A stretch of DNA of 15,478 nucleotides from Phycisphaerales bacterium (GCA_016764015.1 JAESSR010000050.1:1-15478); one strand, 5' to 3'. Shown: positions 8,806 to 15,310, numbered from the stretch's first letter. Notes: generated from the sequence alone by a model not told the origin. A program made the numbers and translations.

Positions 8806-9069
8806 ATGCGTCAAGATCCGAAGAACACTATTGTGGGCTTGCTCCTCATCGGGCTTTGCTGCATGGCGTTTGCGTGGATGGTTGAGATGTTGTTCTTTGT
8901 AAATCTCAGGGCCGATCAATCGACCAAAGACATCATTGATGTACTCGATGATGTGCGGGATATGCGGCTGTTGAGCAACTTGTTTTATGTGCTCGGAGTG
9001 CTCTTTATTCTTGCTGGTGGCGTGCGTGTGTTGAAGCTGCCTGTGGCGGTGATTGATACGGGGGAGTGA
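8806..9069 (+). CDS. Small two-helix membrane protein, unknown function
   Basis: An 87-residue protein with two predicted transmembrane helices (about 9-32 and 58-75) joined by a charged segment (KDIIDVLDDVRDMR) likely to form an amphipathic helix; both ends are short. No family recognised. It starts 3 nt after lepA, with GGGGGAG 6 nt upstream, so it is probably translated from the lepA message. Its last residues, AVIDTGE, and the DNA beneath them copy the end of lepA almost exactly, which suggests that its 3' end came from a local duplication. It is probably a real gene, given its good ribosome binding site, hydrophobic pattern and neighbour-like codon use. Confidence 0.75.
   Translation: MRQDPKNTIVGLLLIGLCCMAFAWMVEMLFFVNLRADQSTKDIIDVLDDVRDMRLLSNLFYVLGVLFILAGGVRVLKLPVAVIDTGE
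9044..9069 (+). repeat. 26-bp direct repeat, copy 2 (end of small membrane-protein gene)
   Basis: Second copy of the lepA 3'-end repeat (25/26 identical to 8777-8802). It encodes AVIDTGE plus stop and supplies GGGGGAG (9060-9066), 6 nt before the ATG of the following gene, the same spacing as in copy 1. Confidence 0.95.
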
Positions 9070-9072
9070 AGG

Positions 9073-9720
9073 ATGTCAAAAAAGGATATTGTTGCTGCAA
9101 CTAGTGAGGCGATCACTGGCTTGCTAGGGCGTGATAAAAACGAGAATTTTGTCAGTGTGAGTAAGGTTGTTCAGGCAACAATCAAGAATCATGGATTCGA
9201 ACAACTCAAAGAGGAATGGGAGAAACTCAAACAAGAGGGGAAGATTGCAGACGAGTATGTAGCAAGCGAAGCTTGCCGTGATCGGTTTGCAAGAGTTTGT
9301 CGGTATTTTGATTCAGATTTTGTTGATCCAAAGGCTATTGAGTTGATGCGGAGAATTTTTATTAACGCATCTGTGCTTAATAATCAGGAAGATATTCTGC
9401 CTGCCCAGTACATTGATCTTGTGTCAAATCTTGAAGTCGGTGAGATATCCATCTTAGTCGCTTGCTACAAGCAGTGTTGTGGCCAAGGATTTGTAATTGA
9501 TTCTGGCGCTGTAGGCTATGCACAATGGAGTAAAGAGATCGCTTGTCTCACAGGTCTTCGGCATCAGGAGTTGGTAGATCAGTTTTGCCGTTCCCTGATT
9601 AATAAAGGATTACTCAACCAGCGTGTGTATGCGGATTCAAGTGGGTTTAATGAATACGGAAGAGGTGGATTGTCATCCTTTGGTATGGCCCTTCTTCAGT
9701 ATTCGTTTCAAGGGTCATGA
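9073..9720 (+). CDS. Cytosolic protein of unknown function, AT-rich, possibly Abi-alpha/DUF4393-like
   Basis: A 215-residue soluble protein with no signal peptide or membrane helix. It is helix-rich: a charged N-terminal half (EEWEKLKQEGK), then about residues 70-130 (YFDSDFVDPKAIELMRRIF ... LPAQYIDLVSNLEVGEISIL) and a winged-helix-like end (LVDQFCRSLINKGLL ... GLSSFGMALL). This order, with a paired 'members of the layer / still to decide' helical block and a late 'xLTxFGxxL'-type motif, recalls the Abi-alpha (DUF4393) group linked to phage abortive infection, but I cannot confirm it. The gene is visibly richer in A/T and uses codons (AAA, AAT, TTT, GTA) that its neighbours use less, suggesting horizontal acquisition. 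It starts 3 nt after the previous gene behind GGGGGAG. Confidence 0.7.
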   Translation: MSKKDIVAATSEAITGLLGRDKNENFVSVSKVVQATIKNHGFEQLKEEWEKLKQEGKIADEYVASEACRDRFARVCRYFDSDFVDPKAIELMRRIFINASVLNNQEDILPAQYIDLVSNLEVGEISILVACYKQCCGQGFVIDSGAVGYAQWSKEIACLTGLRHQELVDQFCRSLINKGLLNQRVYADSSGFNEYGRGGLSSFGMALLQYSFQGS

Positions 9721-9751
9721 CGATTGTTATATTTTGAGCTAGGAGTTTGAA

Positions 9752-10417
9752 ATGGACAAGGCACTCGCAGATCCCAAAGCTACCGGCTATCGGTTGTTCA
9801 TCTTGGCGGTGTCGGTGCTCTCGTTGCTTGTCATCGCGGCGATGATGTTGATGCCTATGGATGAAGAAACCTTTCGGCTGCTCGGGTTGATTGATGTGGT
9901 TGCGTGCTTGGTGTTCTTTGCGGATTTTCTTCGCCAGTTGTACAAGGCCGAGTCGCGGGTGCGGTATATGTATACTTGGGGTTGGCTCGATCTGATCGCG
10001 AGTATTCCCAGTGTCGATGCGTTCCGGTGGGGGCGGGCGGTTCGGCTGGTGCGCGTGGCGCAGCTGCTGCGAGGCGTGCGGTCGGGTCGACATCTGTTGC
10101 GGATTCTTGGGCACTATCGCCGGCGCAGTGCGGCGGCCGTATCTGGGTTGATCGCGTTCTTATCCGTGACGATCGGCAGCATGGGGATTTTGCACTTCGA
10201 GCTTGGCGTCGATGATTCAAATATCCGTACAGCCGAGGACGCGATCTGGTGGGCGTGGGTGACGATCACAACGGTTGGCTATGGCGACTATTCACCCGTC
10301 ACCACCGGCGGGCGGATCGTGGCGATGGTGCTGATGGTGGTGGGGGTCGGGCTGTTTAGTTCGATGAGCGGTTTGATCGCGAGTTGGTTGTTGGAATCGC
10401 CTGCGGATAAGGAATGA
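9752..10417 (+). CDS. Six-helix potassium-channel-like ion transporter
   Basis: Inner-membrane ion channel of the voltage-gated superfamily, 221 residues. The selectivity filter TTVGYGD (173-179) is intact and predicts K+ selectivity. S1 (about 13-34), S2 (44-64) and S3 (76-90) precede an S4 segment with Arg spaced every three to four residues (RWGRAVRLVRVAQLLRGVRSGR, about 92-113), which suggests voltage sensing; S5 (128-148), the pore loop and S6 (187-214) follow. The C-terminus is very short (ESPADKE), without RCK or cyclic-nucleotide domain. The start has AGGAG (9741-9745) 6 nt upstream. It is separated from the preceding orphan gene by 31 nt and may have its own expression. The stop lies 1 nt from the convergent phosphatase stop. 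Confidence 0.92.
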   Translation: MDKALADPKATGYRLFILAVSVLSLLVIAAMMLMPMDEETFRLLGLIDVVACLVFFADFLRQLYKAESRVRYMYTWGWLDLIASIPSVDAFRWGRAVRLVRVAQLLRGVRSGRHLLRILGHYRRRSAAAVSGLIAFLSVTIGSMGILHFELGVDDSNIRTAEDAIWWAWVTITTVGYGDYSPVTTGGRIVAMVLMVVGVGLFSSMSGLIASWLLESPADKE

Positions 10418-10418
10418 C

Positions 10419-10985
10419 TCAGTACCGCAACTGGACTGTTCGCACATGGCGGCCGTCTTTGAGGAGGACGGCGTAGAAGTGGTCGAAGCTGGTTTCTTCG
10501 AGATCGGGCAGGGATGGACCGCCCAGAGCAGCGATGATTGTGGGCACGGTGTTGGAGTGGGCGATGATGAGGGTGGCGTTTGCAGAGTTCGATGCTCGGA
10601 TGCTTGTCGCCAGACCGGTCGCGTCGAATGGGGGATAGATGGTTGATGTGATGCCGGCAGCGGCAGCTGATGGGGCAGCGGTCTGGATCGATCGGTTGGT
10701 GTTGGTGACATAGATCGCGTTGAGCTGTTCGTCTTGGATCATGTTGGCGAGTAGGATCGCGCGGGCTTGGCCTTGGGCGTTGAGACTCGGGTTGCTGCCA
10801 GAGTTTGGATCGGTGTCGGCGTGTCTGAGTACAAAGACGATTTGGTTTTCCGCCAGCCCGATCTGTGCTGGTGCTGGTGCTTGGGCCGTCTTGGCGGTTG
10901 GCTGGGCAAAGCCAAAGGCCGCGATGAGCGTGATGGCGAGCGAAACAATTAATGTGATCACTGTGATTGATGTCGTGGTTTTCAT
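10419..10985 (-). CDS. Exported histidine phosphatase superfamily protein
   Basis: Phosphatase of the phosphoglycerate-mutase-like superfamily, 188 residues. It has an N-terminal signal peptide (about 1-27, ending GFA before QPT), so it acts in the periplasm or at the envelope. The catalytic motif is RHADT (54-58, phospho-accepting H55), with the second Arg at R98 (NTNRSIQT) and the second His at H143 (IIAHSNT). AGGA stands 9 nt before the ATG. It lies 34 nt downstream of the flavin oxidoreductase gene on the same strand, so it is probably the last gene of the cobalamin-riboswitch operon. CobC (alpha-ribazole phosphatase) is in this superfamily, but the signal peptide argues against a cytoplasmic CobC; the substrate is unknown. 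Confidence 0.88.
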   Translation of the reverse strand: MKTTTSITVITLIVSLAITLIAAFGFAQPTAKTAQAPAPAQIGLAENQIVFVLRHADTDPNSGSNPSLNAQGQARAILLANMIQDEQLNAIYVTNTNRSIQTAAPSAAAAGITSTIYPPFDATGLATSIRASNSANATLIIAHSNTVPTIIAALGGPSLPDLEETSFDHFYAVLLKDGRHVRTVQLRY

Positions 10986-10996
10986 TGTGGGAATCC

Positions 10997-11022
10997 TGTG
11001 CTGTGATTATGTGCTGTGATTA
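10997..11022. repeat. 13-bp perfect tandem duplication
   Basis: TGTGCTGTGATTA occurs twice in tandem (10997-11009 and 11010-11022). The second copy includes the stop codon of the flavin oxidoreductase gene (TTA at 11020-11022 on the plus strand); the first copy lengthens the spacer to the phosphatase gene. Confidence 0.97.
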
Positions 11023-11751
11023 GTGGAGGTCTGCGCCCTTTGATTCAAAGTAGGCTCCAAGCCCTTCGCGGGCTGCGTAGCTGAACTTCTTTGCGATGGC
11101 CTGCGACCATGTCGCCGGCTTGGCGCCACGATCGACGAGGTATTGCTCGTACACCTTATCATACCGATCGATGCTGGCGTTGGTTTCATCATCGGACGGG
11201 TATTGGTTTTCATACAGCACCGAATCTGGCGCAAGGCGCGGGCGATGTGTTGGTGATTCATCGGGGACGCCGACACATAAACCATAGAACGGCATCACAC
11301 CCTTGGGCAAGCCAAGAAGCTTGTCGACCGCAGGCAGGTCATTGCGAAGCCCGCCGATGTAGCAGGTTCCATAGCCGAGCGATTCGAATGCGAGGACGAA
11401 GTTCTGGGCGAAGAGTGATGCGTCGATTGATGCAACGAGGAACGCTTCGAGTCCGGTTTCGTAGGGCTTGTTGGCGCGTTCGAGGATGAGCATATGTTTT
11501 CGAAGGTCGCCGCAGATGATGAAGAAGGCTGCGCAGTCGTGAACCTTTTGTTGAGGCCCGCAGAGATTGGCGATTTTTTGTCGCTTGTCACCATCGGTGA
11601 TGTGGAGTACGCAGTAGGGCTGGACAGACGACGAGGTTGCGGCTGCTTGGCCTGCGAGCATCGCTTCGTCAATATGAGCTTGTGGGATCGGATCGTTGGT
11701 GTATGTCCTGATCGATCGATGTGCCCGCATGGTGTTGATGGTTTCATTCAT
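11020..11751 (-). CDS. NfsA/FRP-type NAD(P)H-dependent flavin oxidoreductase (nitroreductase family)
   Basis: FMN-dependent oxidoreductase that reduces nitro compounds, quinones or free flavin with NAD(P)H. The N-terminal motif HRSIRTYTNDPI (residues 11-22), the FMN-binding AGQAAATSSSVQPY, and later FESLGYGTCYIGG and CVGVPDE are typical of the NfsA/FRP branch, and the 243-residue length from ATG 11751 fits. I prefer ATG 11751 to a TTG at 11772: the ATG lies inside the end of the upstream [2Fe-2S] gene (8-nt overlap, ATGAATGA), which favours translational coupling, and neither start has a good Shine-Dalgarno. BluB, the enzyme making the B12 lower ligand, is in the wider superfamily, but this sequence does not look like BluB. 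A flavin reductase could reduce corrinoids through FMNH2; that is inference. Confidence 0.9.
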   Translation of the reverse strand: MNETINTMRAHRSIRTYTNDPIPQAHIDEAMLAGQAAATSSSVQPYCVLHITDGDKRQKIANLCGPQQKVHDCAAFFIICGDLRKHMLILERANKPYETGLEAFLVASIDASLFAQNFVLAFESLGYGTCYIGGLRNDLPAVDKLLGLPKGVMPFYGLCVGVPDESPTHRPRLAPDSVLYENQYPSDDETNASIDRYDKVYEQYLVDRGAKPATWSQAIAKKFSYAAREGLGAYFESKGADLH

Positions 11752-11980
11752 GCCCGAAGGATAGGGGGACAAACTGGGTTTGGCCGGTGCGGATCATTTG
11801 GCGGATGTAGGGTTCACACAAGGCACAGCCAGTTGTGCATTTGGTTTTTGTGCGGAGATGATCGAGGATGGTATGTTCATCATCAACACCAGATTGCCGC
11901 AGACGGTCGATGAGTGGAAGCATGTCTTTGAACATGACGAAGTGACACACGCATCGATCAACCCTGTTCGCTGGCATCAT
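11744..11980 (-). CDS. Small BFD-like [2Fe-2S]-binding protein
   Basis: A 78-residue gene hidden inside a longer frame that mostly shadows the prepilin gene. It encodes a bacterioferritin-associated-ferredoxin-like domain: RCVCHF (C10, C12) and TTGCALCEPYI (C52, C55; an extra C48 precedes) are the expected C-x-C ... C-x2-C cluster ligands, separated by a helical stretch. The tail IRTGQTQF is also usual for this group. The start is ATG at 11980 or the adjacent ATG at 11977, with GGTGG just upstream; the first overlaps the upstream stop by 4 nt (ATGA). Its end overlaps the flavin oxidoreductase by 8 nt. The pairing suggests an electron carrier for that enzyme, although BFD domains also act in iron release or cluster delivery. 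Confidence 0.82.
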   Translation of the reverse strand: MMPANRVDRCVCHFVMFKDMLPLIDRLRQSGVDDEHTILDHLRTKTKCTTGCALCEPYIRQMIRTGQTQFVPLSFGHE

Positions 11981-12795
11981 TTCCACCGCTCTGGGCTTTG
12001 GACATAGTTTGGATCGTTGGTTTTCGAGATTGAACCGATTCCATGTTTGGCAATTGACTTCGCTTCTGGATCGTGTTTTTCTTTGGTCACCGAGCCGTCG
12101 GCCCGGGCGGTGATGGCTTGGCCAAACCCTTCGCCCTTTGGTTTGCCGTGCCGAAAGGCGGTGGTGGGCGAGAAGTTTTCTCGCCAGCCCAAGCCAGGCG
12201 TGAAGAGTTTGGGCGGGTCGAGCAGTGCAGAGTTGGAGGGTTGGCCGCTGAACAATGCGATGAGTGTGTCGGCAAACACAAGCTGCGAAGATGGTCGATG
12301 CAGGCTCGCAACGCGAATCGTTCGTTGGTTGTAGAGCGAAAAGTAGCCTGTGGTGGACGGGGCTAATCCATACGCGTTGTAGCCGTAGGTCGAGGTGAAT
12401 CCGTTGGTCGAACCTTGGGTGTGATATGAATCGGTTGGCTGGTTTGGGCATTCAAAGACAGAAGTGTCGCCGGGCGATGCACTGAGGTATGGGGTGAGTG
12501 TTCCTGCGTTGTGATCGAGTGTTTGATTCGCAATGTTTTCGGAGCCGTACCAATATTGGCGAGTGATGCCCGAGGCTCGCAGGTGAGGCATCGCGTAGCC
12601 TCGGTAGTCGTCGGTGTACATGATCCAAGCGGTGACGAGTTGGCGTTGGTTTGAGGCACAGATCGTTGCTTGTGCAGATTGCTTCGCGCTGCTTAGCGAT
12701 GGGAGCAAGATGCCTATGAGCAGCGCAATGATGGCGATGACGACTAAGAGTTCGATGAGTGTGAAGGCCCGGGATGGATCGCGTGTTTGGGTCAT
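11977..12795 (-). CDS. Prepilin-type (pseudopilin) secreted protein
   Basis: A type IV pilin-like protein of 272 residues, of the abundant planctomycete family with a prepilin N-terminal cleavage/methylation motif. The leader is 10 residues (MTQTRDPSRA), and cleavage before F11 leaves FTLIELLVVIAIIALLIGILLP; E15 is the conserved Glu5. Ala rather than Gly stands before the cut, as seen in related planctomycete proteins. The C-terminal half carries FRHGKP...ARADGSVTKEK, similar to the H-X9-DG motif of these families. The ATG overlaps the stop of the upstream propeller gene by 4 nt (ATGA), and its own stop overlaps the start of the [2Fe-2S] gene. A prepilin peptidase elsewhere in the genome would be needed. 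The role could be assembly of a surface filament or presentation of the operon's exported proteins. Confidence 0.9.
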   Translation of the reverse strand: MTQTRDPSRAFTLIELLVVIAIIALLIGILLPSLSSAKQSAQATICASNQRQLVTAWIMYTDDYRGYAMPHLRASGITRQYWYGSENIANQTLDHNAGTLTPYLSASPGDTSVFECPNQPTDSYHTQGSTNGFTSTYGYNAYGLAPSTTGYFSLYNQRTIRVASLHRPSSQLVFADTLIALFSGQPSNSALLDPPKLFTPGLGWRENFSPTTAFRHGKPKGEGFGQAITARADGSVTKEKHDPEAKSIAKHGIGSISKTNDPNYVQSPERWK

Positions 12796-14351
12796 CTATG
12801 GAGTTGGTCAATGAGTTGGTCGATGGTGATTTGACCCTTTGTATATCGGCTCATAAGTTGTAAAGGCGTGAGTGGGGTCGGTGCGAAGGCGTGGATGCCG
12901 TTGGCTCCGGGGGTATAGATCCATGAGCCGAGCATCGCGGGGGTTGAGCCGGTGCCTGCGTATTGCTCGACGATGAAGTTGGGGTCGGTTGGGAGCTTGG
13001 TGAGATCAATCAACGCGATATCAGTGTTGTGGCTGATGAAATTAGTGATGGTTGTCTCGGGGAGCGTGCCGACGAGAAGCATTGGGGTGTTGTCGAGTAT
13101 GAATGCGATGGGTTGGTGTGTCCAGCCGCCCAGCGAGAGGAATGATTCGCCGCGATCCCAGTAGCCGTTGGTGTTTGCGTCGTCGAGTGTATCGGTTGCC
13201 GAATCCCAAAGTACACTCGCCGAGTTATCATTTGTTTCATCGATGTATTGAATGCTTGGGAGCGAGCCAAAGAACGGGAGTGCATCGGTGGTGCTGATCG
13301 GAACACCGCCGGAGACGATGACATCTCCCGAGGGTAAAACGATCGGGGTTGCGTCGGTGCGGTTGGTTGGGACGGACCAGGCGAGTTGCCCGGTGTGCTT
13401 GTTCACCTTGACGGTGTTGGAGTTGAACTGAAGCCCTGAGAAGTTATACGACGAGGCATAGACATGGCCTTTGGCGATTGAGACGCCTGAGAAAAAACCA
13501 GCGTTGATGGTGTTGGTGAATGTCCAAGTCGGCGATGGAGCTGTTATTGCAGCTGCATCGAAGGCATGGATCAATCCTGCTTGCGAACTCGATCCTGATG
13601 CCGTCGCAACAAAGACTATGCCATCGGCGTACGCTGGGGTATTGCCAGAGCTGTCGCCACTGAGCGAAGCCTGCCAAACGATCTCGCCGGGCTGGAATGG
13701 ATTTTGGGTTAGGTGAAATGGATCGGTATTGATGCAAGTGAGCTTTGAGGCGTTGCCGCCGCCGAAGGAGTAGTTGGTGATGAATGCGCGATCGTTGTGC
13801 CGGAGATCGGAAGTGATCACCGGCGAAGCATTCACAACGATGCCGTTGATCGGGGTGGACCAGTTTTGTGCGCCGGTTGTCGTGTCAATCGCGATGAGCT
13901 GATTACTGATGGCGATGATGATCTGTTGGTGTTGGATATCAATCGCAGGCGTCGACCAAGAATCAAGAATCGCAGCCGGGATCGGTGTTGCCCATATGAA
14001 GCTTCCTGTGAAGCGGTTATACGCAACAGCAAAGCTCGATCCAGGTTGGGCAGGGTTGGTCGCGAGAGTGTAGACCTGCGATCGATCAACAACGAGCCCG
14101 GTTTGAGCGATGGGGATATAGGTCGTCGTGCCATCGCCCAATGCGATCCAGGTCGGCGATGCGAGTGTTGGAATGTTAGGCGATAGACGAGCGGTGCTTT
14201 GTCGGCGGGTGTTGCCGCCGAAGTGTGACCAGATGGAAGCATCATCAATAACCTCTGGCTGCTTCTGATTCACCGATGGGAATGGGGTGCTTTGTGCGCA
14301 CAAGCCTGTACATGTTGCGGCGAGTAGAAGAATCTGGAGTTTGTGAATCAT
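12792..14351 (-). CDS. Secreted PQQ-like beta-propeller protein with a calcium-type loop
   Basis: Exported protein of 519 residues. ATG 14351 gives a signal peptide (about 1-19, near GLCA before QST); a TTG 27 nt upstream adds nine residues before it and is unlikely. Repeated blades of the PQQ/YVTN type are visible: FAVAYNRFTGSFIW (107-120), QLIAIDTTTGAQNW (151-164), LIHAFDAAAITAPSPTW (260-276) and NTVKVNKHTGQLAW (312-325), with the final IHAFAP near 490. A loop DANTNGYWDRGE (391-402) fits an EF-hand or dockerin-like calcium site (D-x-N-x-N-G-x-x-D-x-x-E). No PQQ dehydrogenase active site was noticed, so a binding role is more likely than catalysis. It lies 100 nt below the PEP-CTERM gene and overlaps the prepilin gene. 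A surface beta-propeller that binds B12 is known in Bacteroides (BtuG), but no sequence match is claimed. Confidence 0.88.
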   Translation of the reverse strand: MIHKLQILLLAATCTGLCAQSTPFPSVNQKQPEVIDDASIWSHFGGNTRRQSTARLSPNIPTLASPTWIALGDGTTTYIPIAQTGLVVDRSQVYTLATNPAQPGSSFAVAYNRFTGSFIWATPIPAAILDSWSTPAIDIQHQQIIIAISNQLIAIDTTTGAQNWSTPINGIVVNASPVITSDLRHNDRAFITNYSFGGGNASKLTCINTDPFHLTQNPFQPGEIVWQASLSGDSSGNTPAYADGIVFVATASGSSSQAGLIHAFDAAAITAPSPTWTFTNTINAGFFSGVSIAKGHVYASSYNFSGLQFNSNTVKVNKHTGQLAWSVPTNRTDATPIVLPSGDVIVSGGVPISTTDALPFFGSLPSIQYIDETNDNSASVLWDSATDTLDDANTNGYWDRGESFLSLGGWTHQPIAFILDNTPMLLVGTLPETTITNFISHNTDIALIDLTKLPTDPNFIVEQYAGTGSTPAMLGSWIYTPGANGIHAFAPTPLTPLQLMSRYTKGQITIDQLIDQLHR

Positions 14352-14382
14352 GGGGCGTCCAATCAAAGGCGGAAACAATCTG

Positions 14383-14398
14383 CCCGGGTTTCCCCGAG
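14383..14398 (-). other. Stem-loop with GAAA tetraloop before the propeller gene
   Basis: On the minus strand, CTCGGG GAAA CCCGGG forms a 6-bp stem (one G-U pair) closed by a GNRA tetraloop, 32 nt before the propeller start and 54 nt after the PEP-CTERM stop. There is no U-run after it, so it may be a processing or mRNA-stability element rather than a terminator. Confidence 0.5.
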
Positions 14399-14451
14399 CA
14401 AACTGTCATCTCTCTCCGCTCCCAAAGGGGTGGGAACGGGAATGAAAATCG

Positions 14452-15276
14452 TTACGCTCGGCGTCTGCGTGCCGCAGCCAAAGCGCCAATGCTCAAGAGC
14501 ATGAATGCGCCCGGTGCAGGAACCACCGCGACCGCATCAATCTCAAAGGCTTCGCCCGATTCGTTGAGGAATCGAACATAGTTGGCCGAGTTGAGTCCGG
14601 TCGAGGAGATATCGATGCCAACGCCACCCCCCGAGCCGTTGTAGAGATCGATGATCTGTGAGAAGGAAAGGTTGGCTAAATCTGAGAGCATCAACGATGG
14701 GTCCATTGCTTGGGTGAAGTCTGTTTCGATCGAGCCGATGCTGCCCGGCGTCGGAAGATCGAAATCGGAGTACCCAAGCGTTGGGAACAGATCAAGCGTG
14801 GTGATCGCAGCGGTGAACCAGTTGGTGCCGTCGTTGGATACCTGGATGGTTGCTTCGCCGCCAGCACCAAAGATGAACGGGTTGGAGCCGATGACGCCGG
14901 TACCATCGTTGGATGGGTCGGCGTCGAACCATGAGGTGTCGCTGAACCCGGCGTTAGAGAACACGATGAAGTCGATGCCATACGCGTGTGATGCATCGTT
15001 GGTGATGGCGGTGTCGAACCGGAGATCAAGATGTCCGCCACTACCGATCGAAACAAGTTCATCGGTTCCAAAGGCCGGGTTGAATGGGGTGACGCCGCCG
15101 GGGAAGATGCCTTCGCCGGTGAATCGTTCGGCAGCACCAAGCGCGGTGTTTGCGTCGTTGTAACCGATCGCCGAGTTTGATCCCGCGTCATAGGACAACA
15201 CGCTCGATGCGTATGGATTGGCGAGGGTGAGGGATGTGGTGACAGCGATGGCTGACGATGTGATGATTGCACGCAT
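14452..15276 (-). CDS. PEP-CTERM-like surface-sorted protein, first gene after the B12 riboswitch
   Basis: Exported protein of 274 residues. The signal peptide spans about residues 1-20 (ending near TLANP), and the C-terminus VPAPGA + hydrophobic + ARRRRA is a PEP-CTERM-type sorting tag that an exosortase would process. The mature part is beta-rich, with HLDLRFDTAI, YGIDFIVFSNAGF and ATIQVSNDGTNWF, a pattern I recall from secreted proteins with a discoidin-like fold. ATG 15276 is preceded by a GA-rich Shine-Dalgarno (GGAAAGAGAG); the open frame continues upstream into the riboswitch leader, but that part is non-coding in character. The position directly below a cobalamin riboswitch implies repression by B12 and a role in B12/corrinoid acquisition at the surface. 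Function is inferred from context only. Confidence 0.87.
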   Translation of the reverse strand: MRAIITSSAIAVTTSLTLANPYASSVLSYDAGSNSAIGYNDANTALGAAERFTGEGIFPGGVTPFNPAFGTDELVSIGSGGHLDLRFDTAITNDASHAYGIDFIVFSNAGFSDTSWFDADPSNDGTGVIGSNPFIFGAGGEATIQVSNDGTNWFTAAITTLDLFPTLGYSDFDLPTPGSIGSIETDFTQAMDPSLMLSDLANLSFSQIIDLYNGSGGGVGIDISSTGLNSANYVRFLNESGEAFEIDAVAVVPAPGAFMLLSIGALAAARRRRA

Positions 15277-15291
15277 GTGCTTCTCTCTTTC

Positions 15292-15310
15292 CGATGCGTT
15301 CGCGGCATCG
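15292..15310 (-). promoter_or_regulatory. Leader hairpin next to the ribosome binding site
   Basis: CGATGC / GCATCG form a perfect 6-bp stem with a 7-nt loop. On the minus strand its 3' side runs directly into the GGAAAGAGAG ribosome binding region of the PEP-CTERM gene, so pairing here could affect translation. This is a structure seen by eye; its role is inferred. Confidence 0.5.

Noticed and set aside
7858..8919. Long 353-codon minus-strand open frame
   Set aside because: It runs antisense to lepA, whose protein is clearly recognisable; the translated frame is low-complexity (Leu, His, Arg, Asp-rich) and matches nothing.
8777..9069. Integration site of a mobile element behind lepA
   Set aside because: The direct repeats resemble att sites at a gene 3' end, but they enclose only one 87-codon gene and no integrase or transposase is present.
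10419..10985. CobC (alpha-ribazole phosphatase) as identity of the histidine phosphatase
   Set aside because: It has a clear signal peptide, while CobC acts in the cytoplasm; only superfamily membership is supported.
11020..11751. BluB (lower-ligand synthase) as identity of the flavin oxidoreductase
   Set aside because: Tempting because of the B12 switch, but the HRSIR...TSSSVQPY pattern and length match the NfsA/FRP branch.
11981..12451. Upstream part of the frame that ends with the [2Fe-2S] gene
   Set aside because: Shadow of the prepilin gene; only the last 78 codons have a recognisable domain and a plausible start.
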